Shown one piece after another: positions 13,241-26,009 of a stretch of 64,000 bases of DNA. Source of the DNA: Lycium barbarum (taxonomy: Eukaryota; Streptophyta; Magnoliopsida; Solanales; Solanaceae). The stretch covers positions 121,396,376 through 121,460,375 of the forward strand of contig NC_083342.1 of assembly GCF_019175385.1 (NCBI RefSeq), read 5' to 3'. The translations under genes were made by a program, and so were the position numbers. Every line of letters starts with the position of its first letter. Within the stretch, counting starts at the first letter, position 1. Under the pieces are notes generated by a model. The model had not been told where the DNA came from, ran no database searches, and worked only from the letters and a program-made list of their open reading frames with translations.

Positions 13241-13580
13241 AGTCTCGGCAAAATATTGAGTTAGATCCAATATCCATTATCCAATATCCATTTACTTTAT
13301 CAATTTGTAACTTGGAAAAAAAGTCAAGTTAAAATCAGTGTTTTAAAAGGCAGGGCGTTTTATATATGCCTCGGCGAGACGTAAGCCCCAAGGCACGGGG
13401 GCGTAAGCCCTATGGGTATTTAATATTTAGTATTTTATAAAATAATATAATTATACAATAAAAAAATTTAAATAGGTAAAATTACATAAAAAAAAAAAAA
13501 ACTGTAAATAAATGAAACTGTATAATAATATATATATATATATAGCAATTCATTATACGCCACTTACAACTTGTAATTAT

Positions 13581-14522
13581 GAGCCTGTTTGGATGGGCTT
13601 AAAAAAAGCGGCTTATAAGCTGAAAACATCTTATAAGCCAAAAAAAAAAAAAAAAATTAGGGTAGCCCAACTTATTTTGTTTGGCTTATAAGTTGTTTTC
13701 ATTTTTTTGCGCGGATTGCCCTTCTTTTGGGGTGGTCTTTAAATTTTGTCCCTCATATTTGTGGTCTTTAAATTATGCCCATCATATTGCTAGTCTTTAA
13801 TTTTTGCCCTTCGCATTGCAACCCTGAGCGTTCGCGCAGAAATCATGAGGTTCTGAGTTCGAACCTCCGCTCAAGCATAAATTAAAAAAAAAATTGCAAG
13901 GCAAGGTTTGGGTCGTGTGTATGCCGGACCCGGCATACTCATGCCTTATGGGCAGACTTGGCATAAGTATGCTAGGTCCGGCATAACTTTGGTAATTCCT
14001 TAACAAGTTTATGCCGGTGGGGGCATACTTATGGGCAAACTTTTATGCCGGACCCGGCATAAACTTGTGAAGGAATTACCAAAGTTATGCCGGACCCGGC
14101 ATACTTATGCCAAGTCTACCCATAAGGCATAAGTATGTTGGGTCCGGCATAACTTTGGTAATTCCTTCACAAGTGTATGTCAGTGGGGGCATAGCGAAAT
14201 TTAAACTCTGCGTTGCGATTTTTTTTTAAAATTTTGACTGTGTGGGGGTTCGAACCTGGAACCCATGGGTTTTAGCCGAAGGGAAAAATTTAAAGATTTC
14301 AAATATGAGGGGCAAAATTTAAAGACCAGCACAAAAGAAGGGCAATTCGCAGTTTTCAGCTTATAAGTTGCTTTAGATAGTGTAAGTCAAACAGGCCCAA
14401 TTATTTTTTTGGGCTTATTTTAAGCACAAAATGGCTTTAAGCTGGCCAGCCAAACACTCAAAAAAGCTGAAAACAACTTATAAGCTGTTTTTAGCAATTT
14501 ATAAGCCAATCCAAACGGGCTC
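13581..14522. mobile_element. MITE with GAGCCYGTTTGGATKGGCTTA ends, split by an insertion
   Basis: The left end GAGCCTGTTTGGATGGGCTT and the inverted right end (plus strand AAGCCAATCCAAACGGGCTC) match closely. Subterminal GCTTATAAGC-type motifs appear on both sides. TAT flanks both ends as a possible target duplication. The interior is interrupted by the element at 13700-14351. No transposase is present; superfamily was not determined. Confidence 0.65.
13700..14351. mobile_element. MITE with GGATTGCCCTTC ends, copy A, palindrome-rich
   Basis: The left end GCGCGGATTGCCCTTC with GTGGTCTTTAAATTTTG is mirrored at the right by AAATTTAAAGACCAGC and GAAGGGCAATTCGC. The direct repeat GTTTTCA (13693-13699 and 14352-14358) is a probable target duplication made on insertion into the host MITE. 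The interior 13915-14190 is a set of inverted repeats built on ATGCCGGACCCGGCAT. Four further copies of this family lie at 24.9, 26.0, 26.5 and 27.8 kb. Confidence 0.65.
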
Positions 14523-15042
14523 TATATATAACATAATTTTACAAGTATAAACAATACAATAAAATAAAATTAAAGCTATTATGAAATGCAAATCAACTCT
14601 AACATCTTAACTTTCAAACAATGAAAAAATCACAACTTCTTAAAACAATAATACTATCATACTATTGATTTTATCTCCATATAAGCAAATAATCAATAAA
14701 CTTTATCAGTATTATAATTAAAACGTAACTCCATGAATATAAATGAAATTACTTTCAAATAGCAAAATAATAAAATATGATAATTTTGACACATAAGACA
14801 AAAGACCAATAACAAGTGAAAATGTACAATTCGTCTATGTATTTTTAAAAGAAATATTAAGTGATACTCATCCTTACGATGTTCTCAAATAGTAAATATG
14901 CAATACTACGACTTGTTATTTGAGTATACCCCAATCTTCTTATTTATAGATGAAAATCTATGGATGCGGCTCCTCTCCATTATCCTTTCTCTCCATTTCA
15001 TCAAGTACACATTCAGATGAGAGACACGTGTCTTATTTAATT

Positions 15043-16846
15043 CACTACAAGAAATAGGCTAAATTGTGGTGGCTTATCTGTGGGGGTCATAAGAACCCCC
15101 ACTATAAGATTATTTTGTGGCGTGTTTTTAAACCGCCGCTATATAATTTTTTGCTGACTGTTTTATTATGAGAGTTTGTGATAACCTCCGCAAATTACAT
15201 CAAATTATGAAGGTTTGTACATTGCCGCAGTTTGATAATGATTGTGGCGGTTAATAACCCTCCCAATTCGTTAAAATCATTCTTTAAAAAATTGTATCAA
15301 ATTGAATAACTTAGTCAAATTGGCCCAACTGAAGTTATAACTTTAAAAAAAAAAAAAAAATTTAGATAGTCTTATACTTTATTTATTTTTTATTAAGATT
15401 AAGACATTTGAATCTGAATGCACATTTGATATTAAGATGTATATTAATCTTATAAGATGTCTGAATCCAAATACACATCTGAATATTAAGATATTATATT
15501 AGGATTTGAATACCAAATAATTACTAAGACTAGTTGTTTTCTGAACATCTGAATATATAAAATTTATCTTTATTTAAAAATTAATAAATATAAAAATTTA
15601 AATAAAATACTAAATAATTTCATACTATATTAATAAAATAATTTTAAGAAATAATATGACAGTCGTAGGTGATGATGGCAAGTGATGGTGGTTGTGGATA
15701 TTGATTGGGATTGTGTTGGGTGATGGTGCTGACAGTAGCGATTAACAATAGTTGTTGATCATGGTAGTTGGTGGTCAATGATGGCGGTTGACGATATATG
15801 GTGGTGGCTTGTTGTGGTGGTGTCATTAGTGAATGGTGGTTAGTGGTTATGATTGTACTGGTGGTTGATGGTGGTGAGAATCGACTGTGGTGATTGACGG
15901 TAGTGGTGGTTGGGGCTGAAATGGTGATTGTAGGTGGTGGTTGCTAGTTGATAATGGTAGGCGTCGACGACGACAATTAGCGGTGAAAGTGAATGGGCGT
16001 GCCATCCTTCTAAGCATTTGAATAGACGTCTTAATGATATTGAGACTTTGTTATAGCTCTTAGTTCAGATCTATTCTAACCCATTAAGTGGTTGTACTTT
16101 TTTTTTTAATTAAATAAAATGTACTCAATTATTAGGATTAAGACCTTCTGTAAGTGCAAAGAACAAATAAGGCCACTTTCGAAAGTTAAACCCTTTGATA
16201 GTCACTAGCTGGATGTGCCTTGTTAACACCGGACCAGAGAGATCAGAAACGATCTTTCCGAAAAGGGACAGAGGAGAGCTTAGATAAATCCCACGGATTT
16301 CATTTAATTTCATTAACTCCCACGATCTTAACCATGTAACGGCTAAGGGTCGGAGACTAAGAGAAGTAGTTATCGTTGTATACCTATAAAGTCTCACATT
16401 TCCTACGATTGTACTATCTAATTTTTCACTTCATAATTTTACTATTGTTCTCTGAAACCACGATTGTTCATCTATGCTCTTTAATAATATTCACCATCTG
16501 ATCTAGAAGAATCTCTTTATGTTAGTTTGTCAATTATTTACTTTTAACTATTCAAATCGTTATTCTGATTACCCTGTTATCGTTTCATTCACATTATCAA
16601 AGGATTAACTCAATTTGGATTAGTTATATTGTTTCTGACCTAATTCAAAAAAATTCAACTGATTGACCTAATAATCAAATTTTAGGCTAAACAATTAGTG
16701 ATTTTGAAATGTTGTAATTTTATCTAATCAAGGATATTTTGCAAATTTGACATTATTTTAGTGATTTTTTGTTAGTTTGTTCTATATTTTACTTTATTAT
16801 TTGTTAGTATATTTTATTTTCAATTGCTTTCTACATCTTTTTAGAG

Positions 16847-16886
<40 letters not shown>

Positions 16887-19800
16887 CATACATACTGTTT
16901 TCAATTTTTCTCTTATTTAAATAGTAAAAATGAAATAAAAGAGAAAATAAAGAAAAGAAAGAAGTTGTAAAAGACAATAGTGTACACCATCTTCCCAGCT
17001 TTTCATATGCACATTGGGAGGGTAATTAGGAAATTTGACTAAAAATTATCATAGGCGCGCAAAATTCCCTCTCTTTTTTCTAAAGGGCACGATTTCCTCT
17101 CCTTGTTCACTCTTTCACATTTTTATGTGCTCTATTTGTTCTTTGCTTACTTTCTGGGTAGAATTCGTATCCGAATCCGATATGCTTATGTATTATTACA
17201 TGCATTGGGTTATATTTTGGTTTGATTCTTGTGTGATTCGCTTGTTTCGAGGTTTGATATAAGTGATTGCAGAGTTCCTTCGGGAGATCTTTTGTCTTTT
17301 ACGGTAAATTGAGGTTTTCTGTATTTTTTCTATTGGGCGAACTATTCTTAGGATCGTGAAGTAGGAGGTCTGATACAAGTGAGTTCAATTTATCTGTCTG
17401 TCTATGTTTGTCTGCAATTAGAACTGTCAATGGATTTTTTTAAAAGAAAATTGACTTTAATTTTGCCCCACTAAAAAGAAATTAACTCATGAGGTGAGGA
17501 CTTTTAATGAATGGTTAATTTTTTCAATGAAAGTTCTATACTTTAACATCTATGACCGGTTCTTTTATATGTCAAAAAACCTCCAATAGAAACCTCGTGA
17601 TGTTTCTTACACTTTGATCAGGGGCGGAGCCACCATACGGTTTGCGGGTTCGGCCGAACCCAGTAACTTTAGTTCAAACCCTGTATTTGTCTTGAAAGAT
17701 CTGGACCGACTAATTTGCTTTCTCCGGCACTCTAGATCTTTCTTCCACAATGTTGGTCACTTATATCAGGGATGGTAAGAAACATGGTACAATTACATGA
17801 ACTTTTGCACTATGCTCAGGTGATTGTTGTAAATAATTACTCCAGTGGATCAAAGGGTAATATAAAGAAATGGATTGGTCATCAAAGATTTCAGCTAATC
17901 CGCCAAGGTAAAGCACTCAGTATGATTTGTTTACTTTTATAAATTTATTTTAATTTTGTTTATCCAAGATTGTTTTTATAGTACTTTTGAGCAAAGGAAT
18001 AAAGTGCCTAAGTAATTCCATTATGCTTGTTTTACGTTGCATATCAATGAATATCTTGAGATTAGACTTTAGCTTCCGGCTACAAATTTTAGAAGTCTTA
18101 TCTGAAGCATCTGGACATTCTTGTTATTACAAAAGCTTTTCAATGACTAGCCAGAGTAAGTGCTATAGTTCATATTTAAAAAAATTCTCATTTCTCTTTT
18201 CATGATTCGTGATCCATTTGGGTGCAATGAAGCATGGCAAAGAAAATTTATTTTACTGGTGAATATGTGTACAAAGGTTTAAGATTGATGTATTGGTACG
18301 ATAGCACATGAGGGGTATGCTGTTCTTCTTAACTCATTTCTTGACCTGATGTTCTTTTCGGAGAAAGCTTTTAATATAACAAATTTCTTGATTTATAGGA
18401 AGTTACAACAATTGGAGGAATATTTACTGCATTGAACACCAGTTGAAGTGAAATAAAGAATGCTAGCCTGGGGAACAAGTAACATTATTAGCTCAATAAT
18501 ATTTTGTTATATGTGTGGCTACAGATAGGTGGAAACTTGATATACAAGTCTTAACTCACAACTTACATGTATGGATGGTGTGTTTTCTTAATGAATTGCT
18601 TGCATATGAATTTTTGTTGTCTGTAAGACTATTGTTGACTGGAATATAAAATAATATCCAGAAACTACAAATGTCTTTGACACTTTTATGGTGATAATTG
18701 GTTCTGCTGTCTATTTCCAACTTCAATTATATGAAGGGCATGTAATAATTATTTAATTAGCTTAATAATGTTGTTTTCTTGAAGTTTTGAAGGATATTGA
18801 GATAGTTAACTGATGAAGAAGAACAATTGAAAGAAACTAATCAACCAAAATTTTTAGAATTAGATACCTGAGACGTCACTTTAAGTTATCTCCTAAATTT
18901 TCAATCCTTTCACTTCTTTTCCCAGGTTACATTTAAGTAACTGAGAGTAATTTATTTCATATTTTCTTGTAGTTGGTATTGATACAGATAGTAGTAAGAT
19001 TCATGCTTGGCTTGGTTTGTTTAAGTGAACCACTTCCATCTTATCAGTTCATTTCTTCTATTTCATTTTTTTAGAGCCGTTAGCATTCCACTTTTGAGCA
19101 AGTTTAATCATTAGGTTGGGTTACAGCTTATACTTTATTTGTTTGATTCTAATGTTAAGAAGCCTATAGAGGTTGACTTATATTTTAGTTACATAGGTGA
19201 TTTTCATGAATATATGGTTATAATGCAAGTTTTGTGGTGATTTATCTAGAAATAGCTTTGTACTTTAGCTCTTATTTATGTGAGAATATTCAGCAACTTC
19301 AGTTTAATGACATTGTTAAACCAAGTGACAGATTTATTTGTAAAAAGATTGGGAGCTTTCATTTATTTATGTAACTAGATTTGTCCTTCTAGTTTGTCAG
19401 AAAATGCTAGTATAATAATTTTTTCAATCAAATATTTCTGTTTCAGTGTTTCAGCATAGTGATGTGGAGAGCAAGTCTTGCTTCACATGTGGATGTAAGC
19501 GTATTATCAAGTGAGAGCAACACAAATCACCAAGCAAGTACTTAGTACTTCTGTGGCGGAGCTACGTACTCTAGATTGTGTAATGTTTAAGTTATCATAT
19601 ACTAGTGTTTATAAATTTAGTTTGATATGAATTTGAATTGGTAATGTTTGTTAGTGCATATACTTTTATTGGAATTTGTTTTGAGTTGTATGAGATTTAG
19701 TAAATTATTTATTGATACCTAGAATTAAAAATTTCAAATAGAAGTTGATTATTTTCAGCAATAAAAAATACTGTGGCAGTTATAATCTGCCAGTATTAAT

Positions 19801-20102
19801 ATTTTTTTTAAAAGATTGAGATAAATGGTGGGGGTCTTAAACTCCCACAAATTATTTTCTATAAAACACTGAGATCATATTTTGGTGGTTATAAATTGCC
19901 ACTAATTATCTCGAAAAACCTCCACAAATTCAAATTTTATTTTGTGGCGGTCGTCATAGAGGTTCCGAAAAAACACCGCAATAACGCTTGTGGATTGATA
20001 ACTGTGGCGTTTTAAAAAACCACCACAATTTTGTTTGTGGGGGTTGGAAACCGCCACAATTCGACTAAAAAACCTCCACAAATTAGGTGTTTTCTTGTAG
20101 TG
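15043..20102. mobile_element. CACTA (En/Spm-type) transposon, non-autonomous, about 5.06 kb
   Basis: The termini CACTACAAGAAA (15043) and TTTCTTGTAGTG (ending 20102) are perfect CACTA-type inverted repeats. An ATT target duplication flanks both sides (15040-15042 and 20103-20105). Both subterminal regions (15043-15270 and about 19770-20102) contain many short TGTGGCGGT/ACCGCCACA and CCTCCACAAA motifs, as expected for transposase-binding arrays. No TNPD or TNPA-like coding region was recognisable, so it should depend on a partner in trans. The interior includes a GGT-rich tract (15660-15990), a GGCGGAGCC repeat (17619-17700) and a (TA)n tract (16848-16882). Confidence 0.9.
15660..15990 (+). 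repeat. Imperfect GGTGGT/TGATGG-rich tract inside the CACTA element
   Basis: About 330 bases are dominated by GGT, TGG and GAT triplets (for example GATGGTGGTTGTGG) with irregular spacing. It has the composition of a decayed minisatellite. One strand is strongly G-rich. Frames through it give Thr/Pro/His-rich or Gly-rich text that I do not consider a protein. Confidence 0.6.
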
Positions 20103-21028
20103 ATTTTTAAAGGTCAAGATTATATTACATTAACCAGTATCATAACCATAGTTAAGTGAATAATTTGGAAAAAGTACTCACCAAATTTGGTAAGAAAAAG
20201 ATATTCCCCACAAATTTTGATACTCATTAATATCTTTAATTTCATCTTATATTTTTACTTTCAAATATTAAAATTGCATACATGGACCTAATAACGTGCT
20301 TGTTTAGTCTGATAAACAATAGTCTTCAGAAATATTTTGTGTTGTAAAAAATGTTTTCTTTTATTTCACAAGAAAAAAGATACAAAATAGATATTTTTCT
20401 TCAAAGTTCAAACACAGTAGGCTGATGACCTCTCGCCTCTTTTTTACTGTTATTTTATTTTATGATTTTTGTCAAGATTCTTTCCCCTTTTGTTTTTCAA
20501 CGTTATATTTAAAAAATAAATTTACTGGCACAAAAAGTCGTACAGTTTAACATTTAAATATTACTATTTTATAAGATGAAATTAATGATATTAATGAGTA
20601 ACAAAATTTGTGGGGAATATCTTTTTTCTTACCAAATTTGGAGAGTACTTTTCTCAAATTATTCACTTAACTACGGTTATGATACTTGTTAATGTAATAT
20701 AATCTAGACCTTTAAAAGTTAAATAGGACACTTGCCTCTCATCTGAATGTGTACTTGACGAAATGGAGAAGAACCGGATCCAAAAACTATTAAGTATCAT
20801 TCGTTTGCTAAAAAATTATGAGGGTCAACGATTTTAATTAAGGAATTTAACATATAATTTGTGTAAGAACTGTTAGGCGAGCTTCGGGCATTGAGCATTA
20901 GGGGTGCTTAGGGCGTACAGTCGGGTGCTTAGGGCGTAAGCCTCATAGGAACTAAGTCCTGCACGTGAGCCCTGGGGCGTTTTGCCACTGCCCCGTCCCG
21001 GGAGTCCTGAAACTGCCTTTTAAAACAC

Positions 21029-22951
21029 GGTAGCAGGTAACTGCATTGAGTACAGATTATTAAATTAGTTAAAAGATGTTAGAATACAGATTCTACATAG
21101 GTGTGCTAAAACATGCCATATATTGTCACTTTGCTAGTACTATGCGTACAGGATCTCACTTCTACATTTGGCAAGTGATCCTGCCGACAGGAGAAGGGTT
21201 CCACTAATCTGAATATGCAGTTCTGGTAATGCAAGTGTCACACAACCGGCCCCCACTGTTCTGTTCCAAATTTTGGGTTTTAGGTGAAGGGGACGATATG
21301 TTCTTTAAAGGTTGCTGCATTGAGAAGCAAAAGCAATAACCCCATGACGTAGCTTATGTATTGTCTCTTCACCAGCAGCGAACTGACTGATCTTGACTAA
21401 CGTACTTGCAAGTCCCCTTCATAATTACCCTTATGATTAACTTATGCTTCTATTAAGAATTTAAAGAGAATGCGTTATTATAAAGAGGTGCACCCATTAA
21501 TTTTTTTTTTAAAAAAGGAGAATGAAAAAAGTATCCCTAGGAGCGATTCTAGAAAAAATAAGGAAAAATAACAAGAAAATGCGGAATTTGAATCACCAAT
21601 TTCCGTTATCGAGGTGTACCCAATAATTATTGTATCATACGACACCTTAAGCTTGGGTACACATACACATTAAAATATATTGAATATAACATTGCTACAC
21701 AAAATCTATGAAGAGAAGCGTGGGTTCACGTGAACGAATACCTCTCAAGTTAAATACTCCCCCGATTATTTCTATCCAACATCTAGGAATAATATATTTT
21801 ATGTTTGGGAACTTGGGGCGGAGTTATGTGGTCAACATAGAATTATACTGTACAAATAAGTAAAGCAAATTATTTTGTACATGTATAAATTTCCTATTTT
21901 AAACAAAGCTTTAGATAAAGCAGTAAAGCGACCTCAAAATATTACTTTAGGTCGAAATTCAAATCCTCAATACGGAAAATTTACTCCTTCCCTACAAGAT
22001 CATCAAAAAAACTTTTTAAGACCACAATCGTTCTTGACCCATGAACACTTCTTTGCAGTGTTGAATTTAGGATTTCAAGAAAATAAGTGTACTATTATAA
22101 TATAAAGAGTAGATTTAGAATTTAAATTTAATGTGTTCTAGTACTTTTAAGGTTCTTACCATTAAAAAACCCATTATATTGTTGAAATTATAGGTTCCAA
22201 ATTGATTTTTTCAATGAAATTTTAGTAGTGTTTACAAATATAAATGTACTTCATGTTGAAAATGTTGAGATCAGTTGAATTCATTGACAATATGTTACAA
22301 TATAGTCATTTGATTTAATTATATAAAATTTACGATGAACAAAAGAGAATATGAATTTCAATGTGTGAGATTTCAATAATTTGAAAGAATACACCTAAAC
22401 AAGAAAATACAGTACTTAATTTAAACGCCAAACATGCTTATACCCCATGATTGGACTCAACTTAAATAAAGACGTAAGAAATGGCGAGATCCCGACTTTA
22501 TTTATAAATGTGCATCCAATAGCCATGGCTTCTCCGGAAGAGAAAAAGAAGAAGAAAAGAAGCTGCAGTAGGTAGAGTGGGGTGGGGGTGAGGTGGTGGC
22601 AAAGGGAAAAGAAAACCAAGAAACTATCAAATTACTAGATTCATACAAGGACTTCCTTAAAGTAGAATATTGATATTGGAGAGGAATATACGATTAGATA
22701 TTGTCTTGTAAAGTCAAGATTAATCACGCTTTATGACCAGTAAAGAAACATATAACTAAACTAGTTTAAGTATCCCATTAGACGACAAAAGCTGGGAATA
22801 TAAGTAGGGAGCCACTGAAAAACAATCTTTTGTTTTATAAACAATCTACCATGTCACACAAGTGGCTTCACGGGCTGCCTCCTCGATCCCAATATTCTGC
22901 CTTCAATTTTCTGTAATTACGTGGTTACTATAGAACCCCATGAATCCAGGG
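21029..22951. other. Intergenic, no gene seen
   Basis: The sequence is AT-rich and no exon, RNA gene or transposon terminus could be supported. The stretch 21170-21420 is less AT-rich and looks low-copy, but it has no recognisable reading frame. Confidence 0.45.
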
Positions 22952-22956
22952 TTTAG

Positions 22957-23522
22957 TGTTAGGTGTACGAACGAAGTACCACATTGATAGCTGAAAAAAA
23001 AAAGGAGCTGTTTTATAAGGAATTGGATACTCTTAATGATGTAAGGCCTTTTGGAGAAAACCGTGCGGGCTTGACTCAAAGCGGACAATATCACATCATG
23101 TTAAGAGTATCTTTGGGCCGTTTTAGCCCAACTGGTATTAGAGCCAATGGTTTGGCTAGACGAGTATGAAGATGGCGGAGTGTGACGTGGGGTCCGGCTT
23201 AGTGTCTTTGCCCGTCTATGGGCCGGTTTATGACTTTTACCCATAGCTTTTGAAGACGCATTCACAGCCTTTGGGTTTCGGTGACCGTAAATACTCTGAC
23301 AATGTGGGTAGCACACAGACATGTTGAATCTCTTACCCGTGGTATGATATAGGTGTGCGAACAAAGTACCACATTGATAGCTGAAAAGAAAAGGGAGCTG
23401 TTTATAAGGAGTTGGATACTCTTAATGATGTGAAGCCTTTTGGGGAAAACCGTGCGGGCTTGGCCCAAAGCAGACAATATCACATCATATTAAGAGTATC
23501 TTTGGGCTGTTTTAGCCCAACA
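22957..23522 (+). mobile_element. TRIM (terminal-repeat retrotransposon in miniature), complete
   Basis: Two direct repeats form LTRs: about 22957-23132 and 23345-23522, very similar, sharing GAGCTGTTTTATAAGG-type and AACCGTGCGGGCTTG text. TTTAG directly flanks the outside on both sides (22952-22956 and 23523-23527), a 5-bp target duplication. Immediately after the 5' LTR, TGGTATTAGAGCC (23133 on) fits an initiator-methionine tRNA primer-binding site. The interior is only about 210 bp and non-coding, which defines a TRIM. No obvious polypurine tract was found. Confidence 0.85.
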
Positions 23523-23527
23523 TTTAG

Positions 23528-24896
23528 TACTACTTCTTAATTTAAACATCTATTAAAGTACCTAATTTCTAAATCAGGAGGGTCCATTCAAAGGTGGTCC
23601 CAGGTGGCAGAAAGTCAGAGAATGAACCACTTACGTTAAAAGTAGTGGCCACATCCTTCTAACTTAATACATTAACAATAATAAGGGATTAGAAAACTAA
23701 ACCAACGGTTCCCACTAAAATCATGGCATGAATTCTTCCATTTGATGATAATAATTGAATGACTCTTAAGTTTTATGCATTAATTGTTCTTAAGTTTTAT
23801 GCATTAATTGTGTAAAAATTATTTAAATAACTAGGCTATTTATAAGGTAATATAGTTAAGATATTAAGCTAGTTGAGAACTTATCATTGCAACAATTTAA
23901 GAAAATGATATTCAAGGACATTATTTTTTCCCCACATGCATTTTTCGTATCAATTTTATCAAAGCCCAAGAAGCATTAGTGTCTAACACCCCCACATCGG
24001 ATATCTTGATTGAAACATATTATTATAGCTCTAAAATCCGGTCTTCTTTATTTTTAGTGCCCTTAATTAGCAAATGACTTATCAAAAAATAATGTCCAGT
24101 TGATCCCCCTTTAATGGTAGACTAAGTGTTACAAATTCAGACAGAAAAGAGGGGATGGACGACAATAATCTAACGAATAGACTAAATCTCAATGCTCCTC
24201 AATGGGGCTGTTTTCCTTTAAAGGGACAAAGGTCCCAATTTTTATCAAGGATAATGAACATCTTTATTGCCAATCCCTCATGAATAACAACTTTCTCTCA
24301 TCATAATTAATTAATTCAGTTTTAACATGGTCCACTTCTTCTATATATATTTGTTATCTAAGCAACTTTTTAAAGTTAAGATGAAAATTGGTCCCAAACT
24401 TTTGGCTAATTATACAATGCAGCATATGGCTGCCATGAAGACTGCTCACTTAACAGGGACAACTCAACCTAAATAAACATCTCAAAAAGCCTTTTGTGGC
24501 GGAAAAAAAAATGGTTCTTGTAAGTTGTTTCTGGAGAAAAAAAGTTATTCAAAAATTTAGCATGTATTAACATGATTTGTGACATTAATTGGTTTACTAA
24601 GCTATTTAATGTGGTCTAAAATTTTTCTTTCTGAGTATATGTCTACATTCCCTATAGAAATCCTGTAATATTAAATATACATTCATTTAGAAAAAATGGG
24701 GAGCAATATATATATATATATATATATTAAAGATAATTAACTACGTACATTTAGATTCTTTTTAAGTGTATATGAGTGTATACGCGTGTATATACATTTA
24801 AGAAGTAACAAAATAAAGAGTACACACATACAAGAAAAAATGTTACTACAAGGGTTACACTAGGTAATATAAACGATAATGGGTCGTAAAAAATAG
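23528..24896. other. Intergenic, no gene seen
   Basis: AT-rich sequence. A 24-bp unit with CTTAAGTTTTATGCATTAATTG is tandemly duplicated at about 23763-23811. A (TA)n microsatellite lies at about 24708-24727. No coding or RNA gene is supported. Confidence 0.5.
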
Positions 24897-25245
24897 GGTC
24901 AATCGCACAAATGCCCCTATTTCAGGATGGTCTTTAATTTTTGGTCTTCAACACTTTTCGAGCGGGCATAATTTAGATTATATTACACAAATTATGCTGG
25001 ACATGACAAAACTTTCAAAGCCCACAAAAACAGGACTTACGCCAAACGGACGTAATTCCTACAGAACTTATGCCAAGCGAAGCAGAAGTTCAGTTTCCGA
25101 AGATAAATGTTACAAAACTTATCCCAAGCGAAACATGTAGAATATTTTCATTAAATGAATAGCAGGGACAAAAATTAAAAGCCACATATATGAGAAACAA
25201 AAAATTAAAGACCAGTCGTTTGAAGGGCAATCCATGCGGAAACTT
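24897..25245. mobile_element. GGATTGCCCTTC-family MITE, copy B
   Basis: The left end has GATGGTCTTTAATTTTTGG and the right end has AAATTAAAGACCAG, then TTTGAAGGGCAATCC, as in copy A. The interior differs, with repeats around ACTTATGCCAAGCGAA. Ends are somewhat degraded, so the boundaries are approximate. Confidence 0.5.
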
Positions 25246-26009
25246 CTATGAAGTTAACGTGGGGGAGACTTAAATGGCAATCTTTTAAAAACTGGGATTT
25301 TTTAAGATGTTATATATAATAATATTTGGAATCTTAAGATGGATAAAAAAACTTAAAATAATTACCTGGTGAAAAAATAATATTTCAATGTTATATTGAG
25401 TTAGTTGATGCTTGCATAAGGCATATCGTGTAAATTTCCCTTTTTTTTTTCCTTCTCGAAGCTGGTGATCCAATTGAAACAAGCTGGTTGAATGGGTAGT
25501 TTCTATCACCGGGCTTGTTAATCCAATATCCACAGTTAGAACATTAGTAGTTTCCTCCGAAATTCATTTGAACCCTTGGACGACAGTCTAAGTAGTTCGT
25601 TGGTTAAACAATTTCTGAATGCAACTCAAGTTCCCTCTTCCCCAAATCTCCATTGATTAAGAGTTCACAGTTTAATAAGTGTCACGCGTTCGAGTTTCAG
25701 TAACTATGTATAGGTCCGTCCAACTAGGCATTTTCTACTCCTATTAAGTCTTCACTGTGTGAACAAAAACTAATTCCTCAGCTCAGACTTTAAGGCAGCA
25801 AAATTTATGGGATTTTTCTTATTGTATAGTCATCCACCAAAATAATAGTTGGAAAAGATATATCTTCCATATATTAATGTATATATACATATAATTCATA
25901 ATTAGTGTATATTTTTGTATTTATGGCTGGCGGCTATATTTTTCTAGTGAGCGGCCAAATGTTTAACTTTCCTAATAATTATTCCAACCCGTGCATTTGT
26001 ATCATTTTT

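Larger units (their letters stand above)
14962..20781. mobile_element. Mutator-like long-TIR element, interrupted by a CACTA insertion
   Basis: The right arm (20572-20781, about 210 bp) is a near-identical reverse complement of the left arm once the CACTA element is removed (14962-15042 joined to 20103-20250). The left arm has about 13 extra bases, including CATTATCC. The flanks are AAAATCTAT (14953-14961) and AAAAACTAT (20782-20790), an 8-of-9 match to a 9-bp target duplication. Long TIRs plus a 9-bp duplication are the marks of Mutator-like elements. Without the insertion the element is about 757 bp and has no visible transposase, so it is non-autonomous. Confidence 0.85.
13338..21028. mobile_element. 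Outer TIR element enclosing a nested transposon cluster
   Basis: The 16-bp sequence GTGTTTTAAAAGGCAG at 13338-13353 recurs as its exact reverse complement at 21013-21028. Both arms continue into related GC-rich text with GGGCGTAAGCCC-type motifs (13395-13412 and about 20925-20945, inverted). This suggests the two ends of one TIR element that has been filled by later insertions. I see no clear target duplication, so the arms could instead be two separate inverted copies of one family. Confidence 0.45.

Noticed and set aside
15644..15826. Thr/Pro/Tyr-rich minus-strand frame in the GGT-rich tract
   Set aside because: It is low-complexity repeat DNA within the CACTA element and shows no protein-like conservation.
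17035..18205. Two small open frames inside the CACTA element
   Set aside because: They are Phe/Leu/Ser-rich translations of AT-rich DNA, with no resemblance to CACTA transposase proteins or host proteins.
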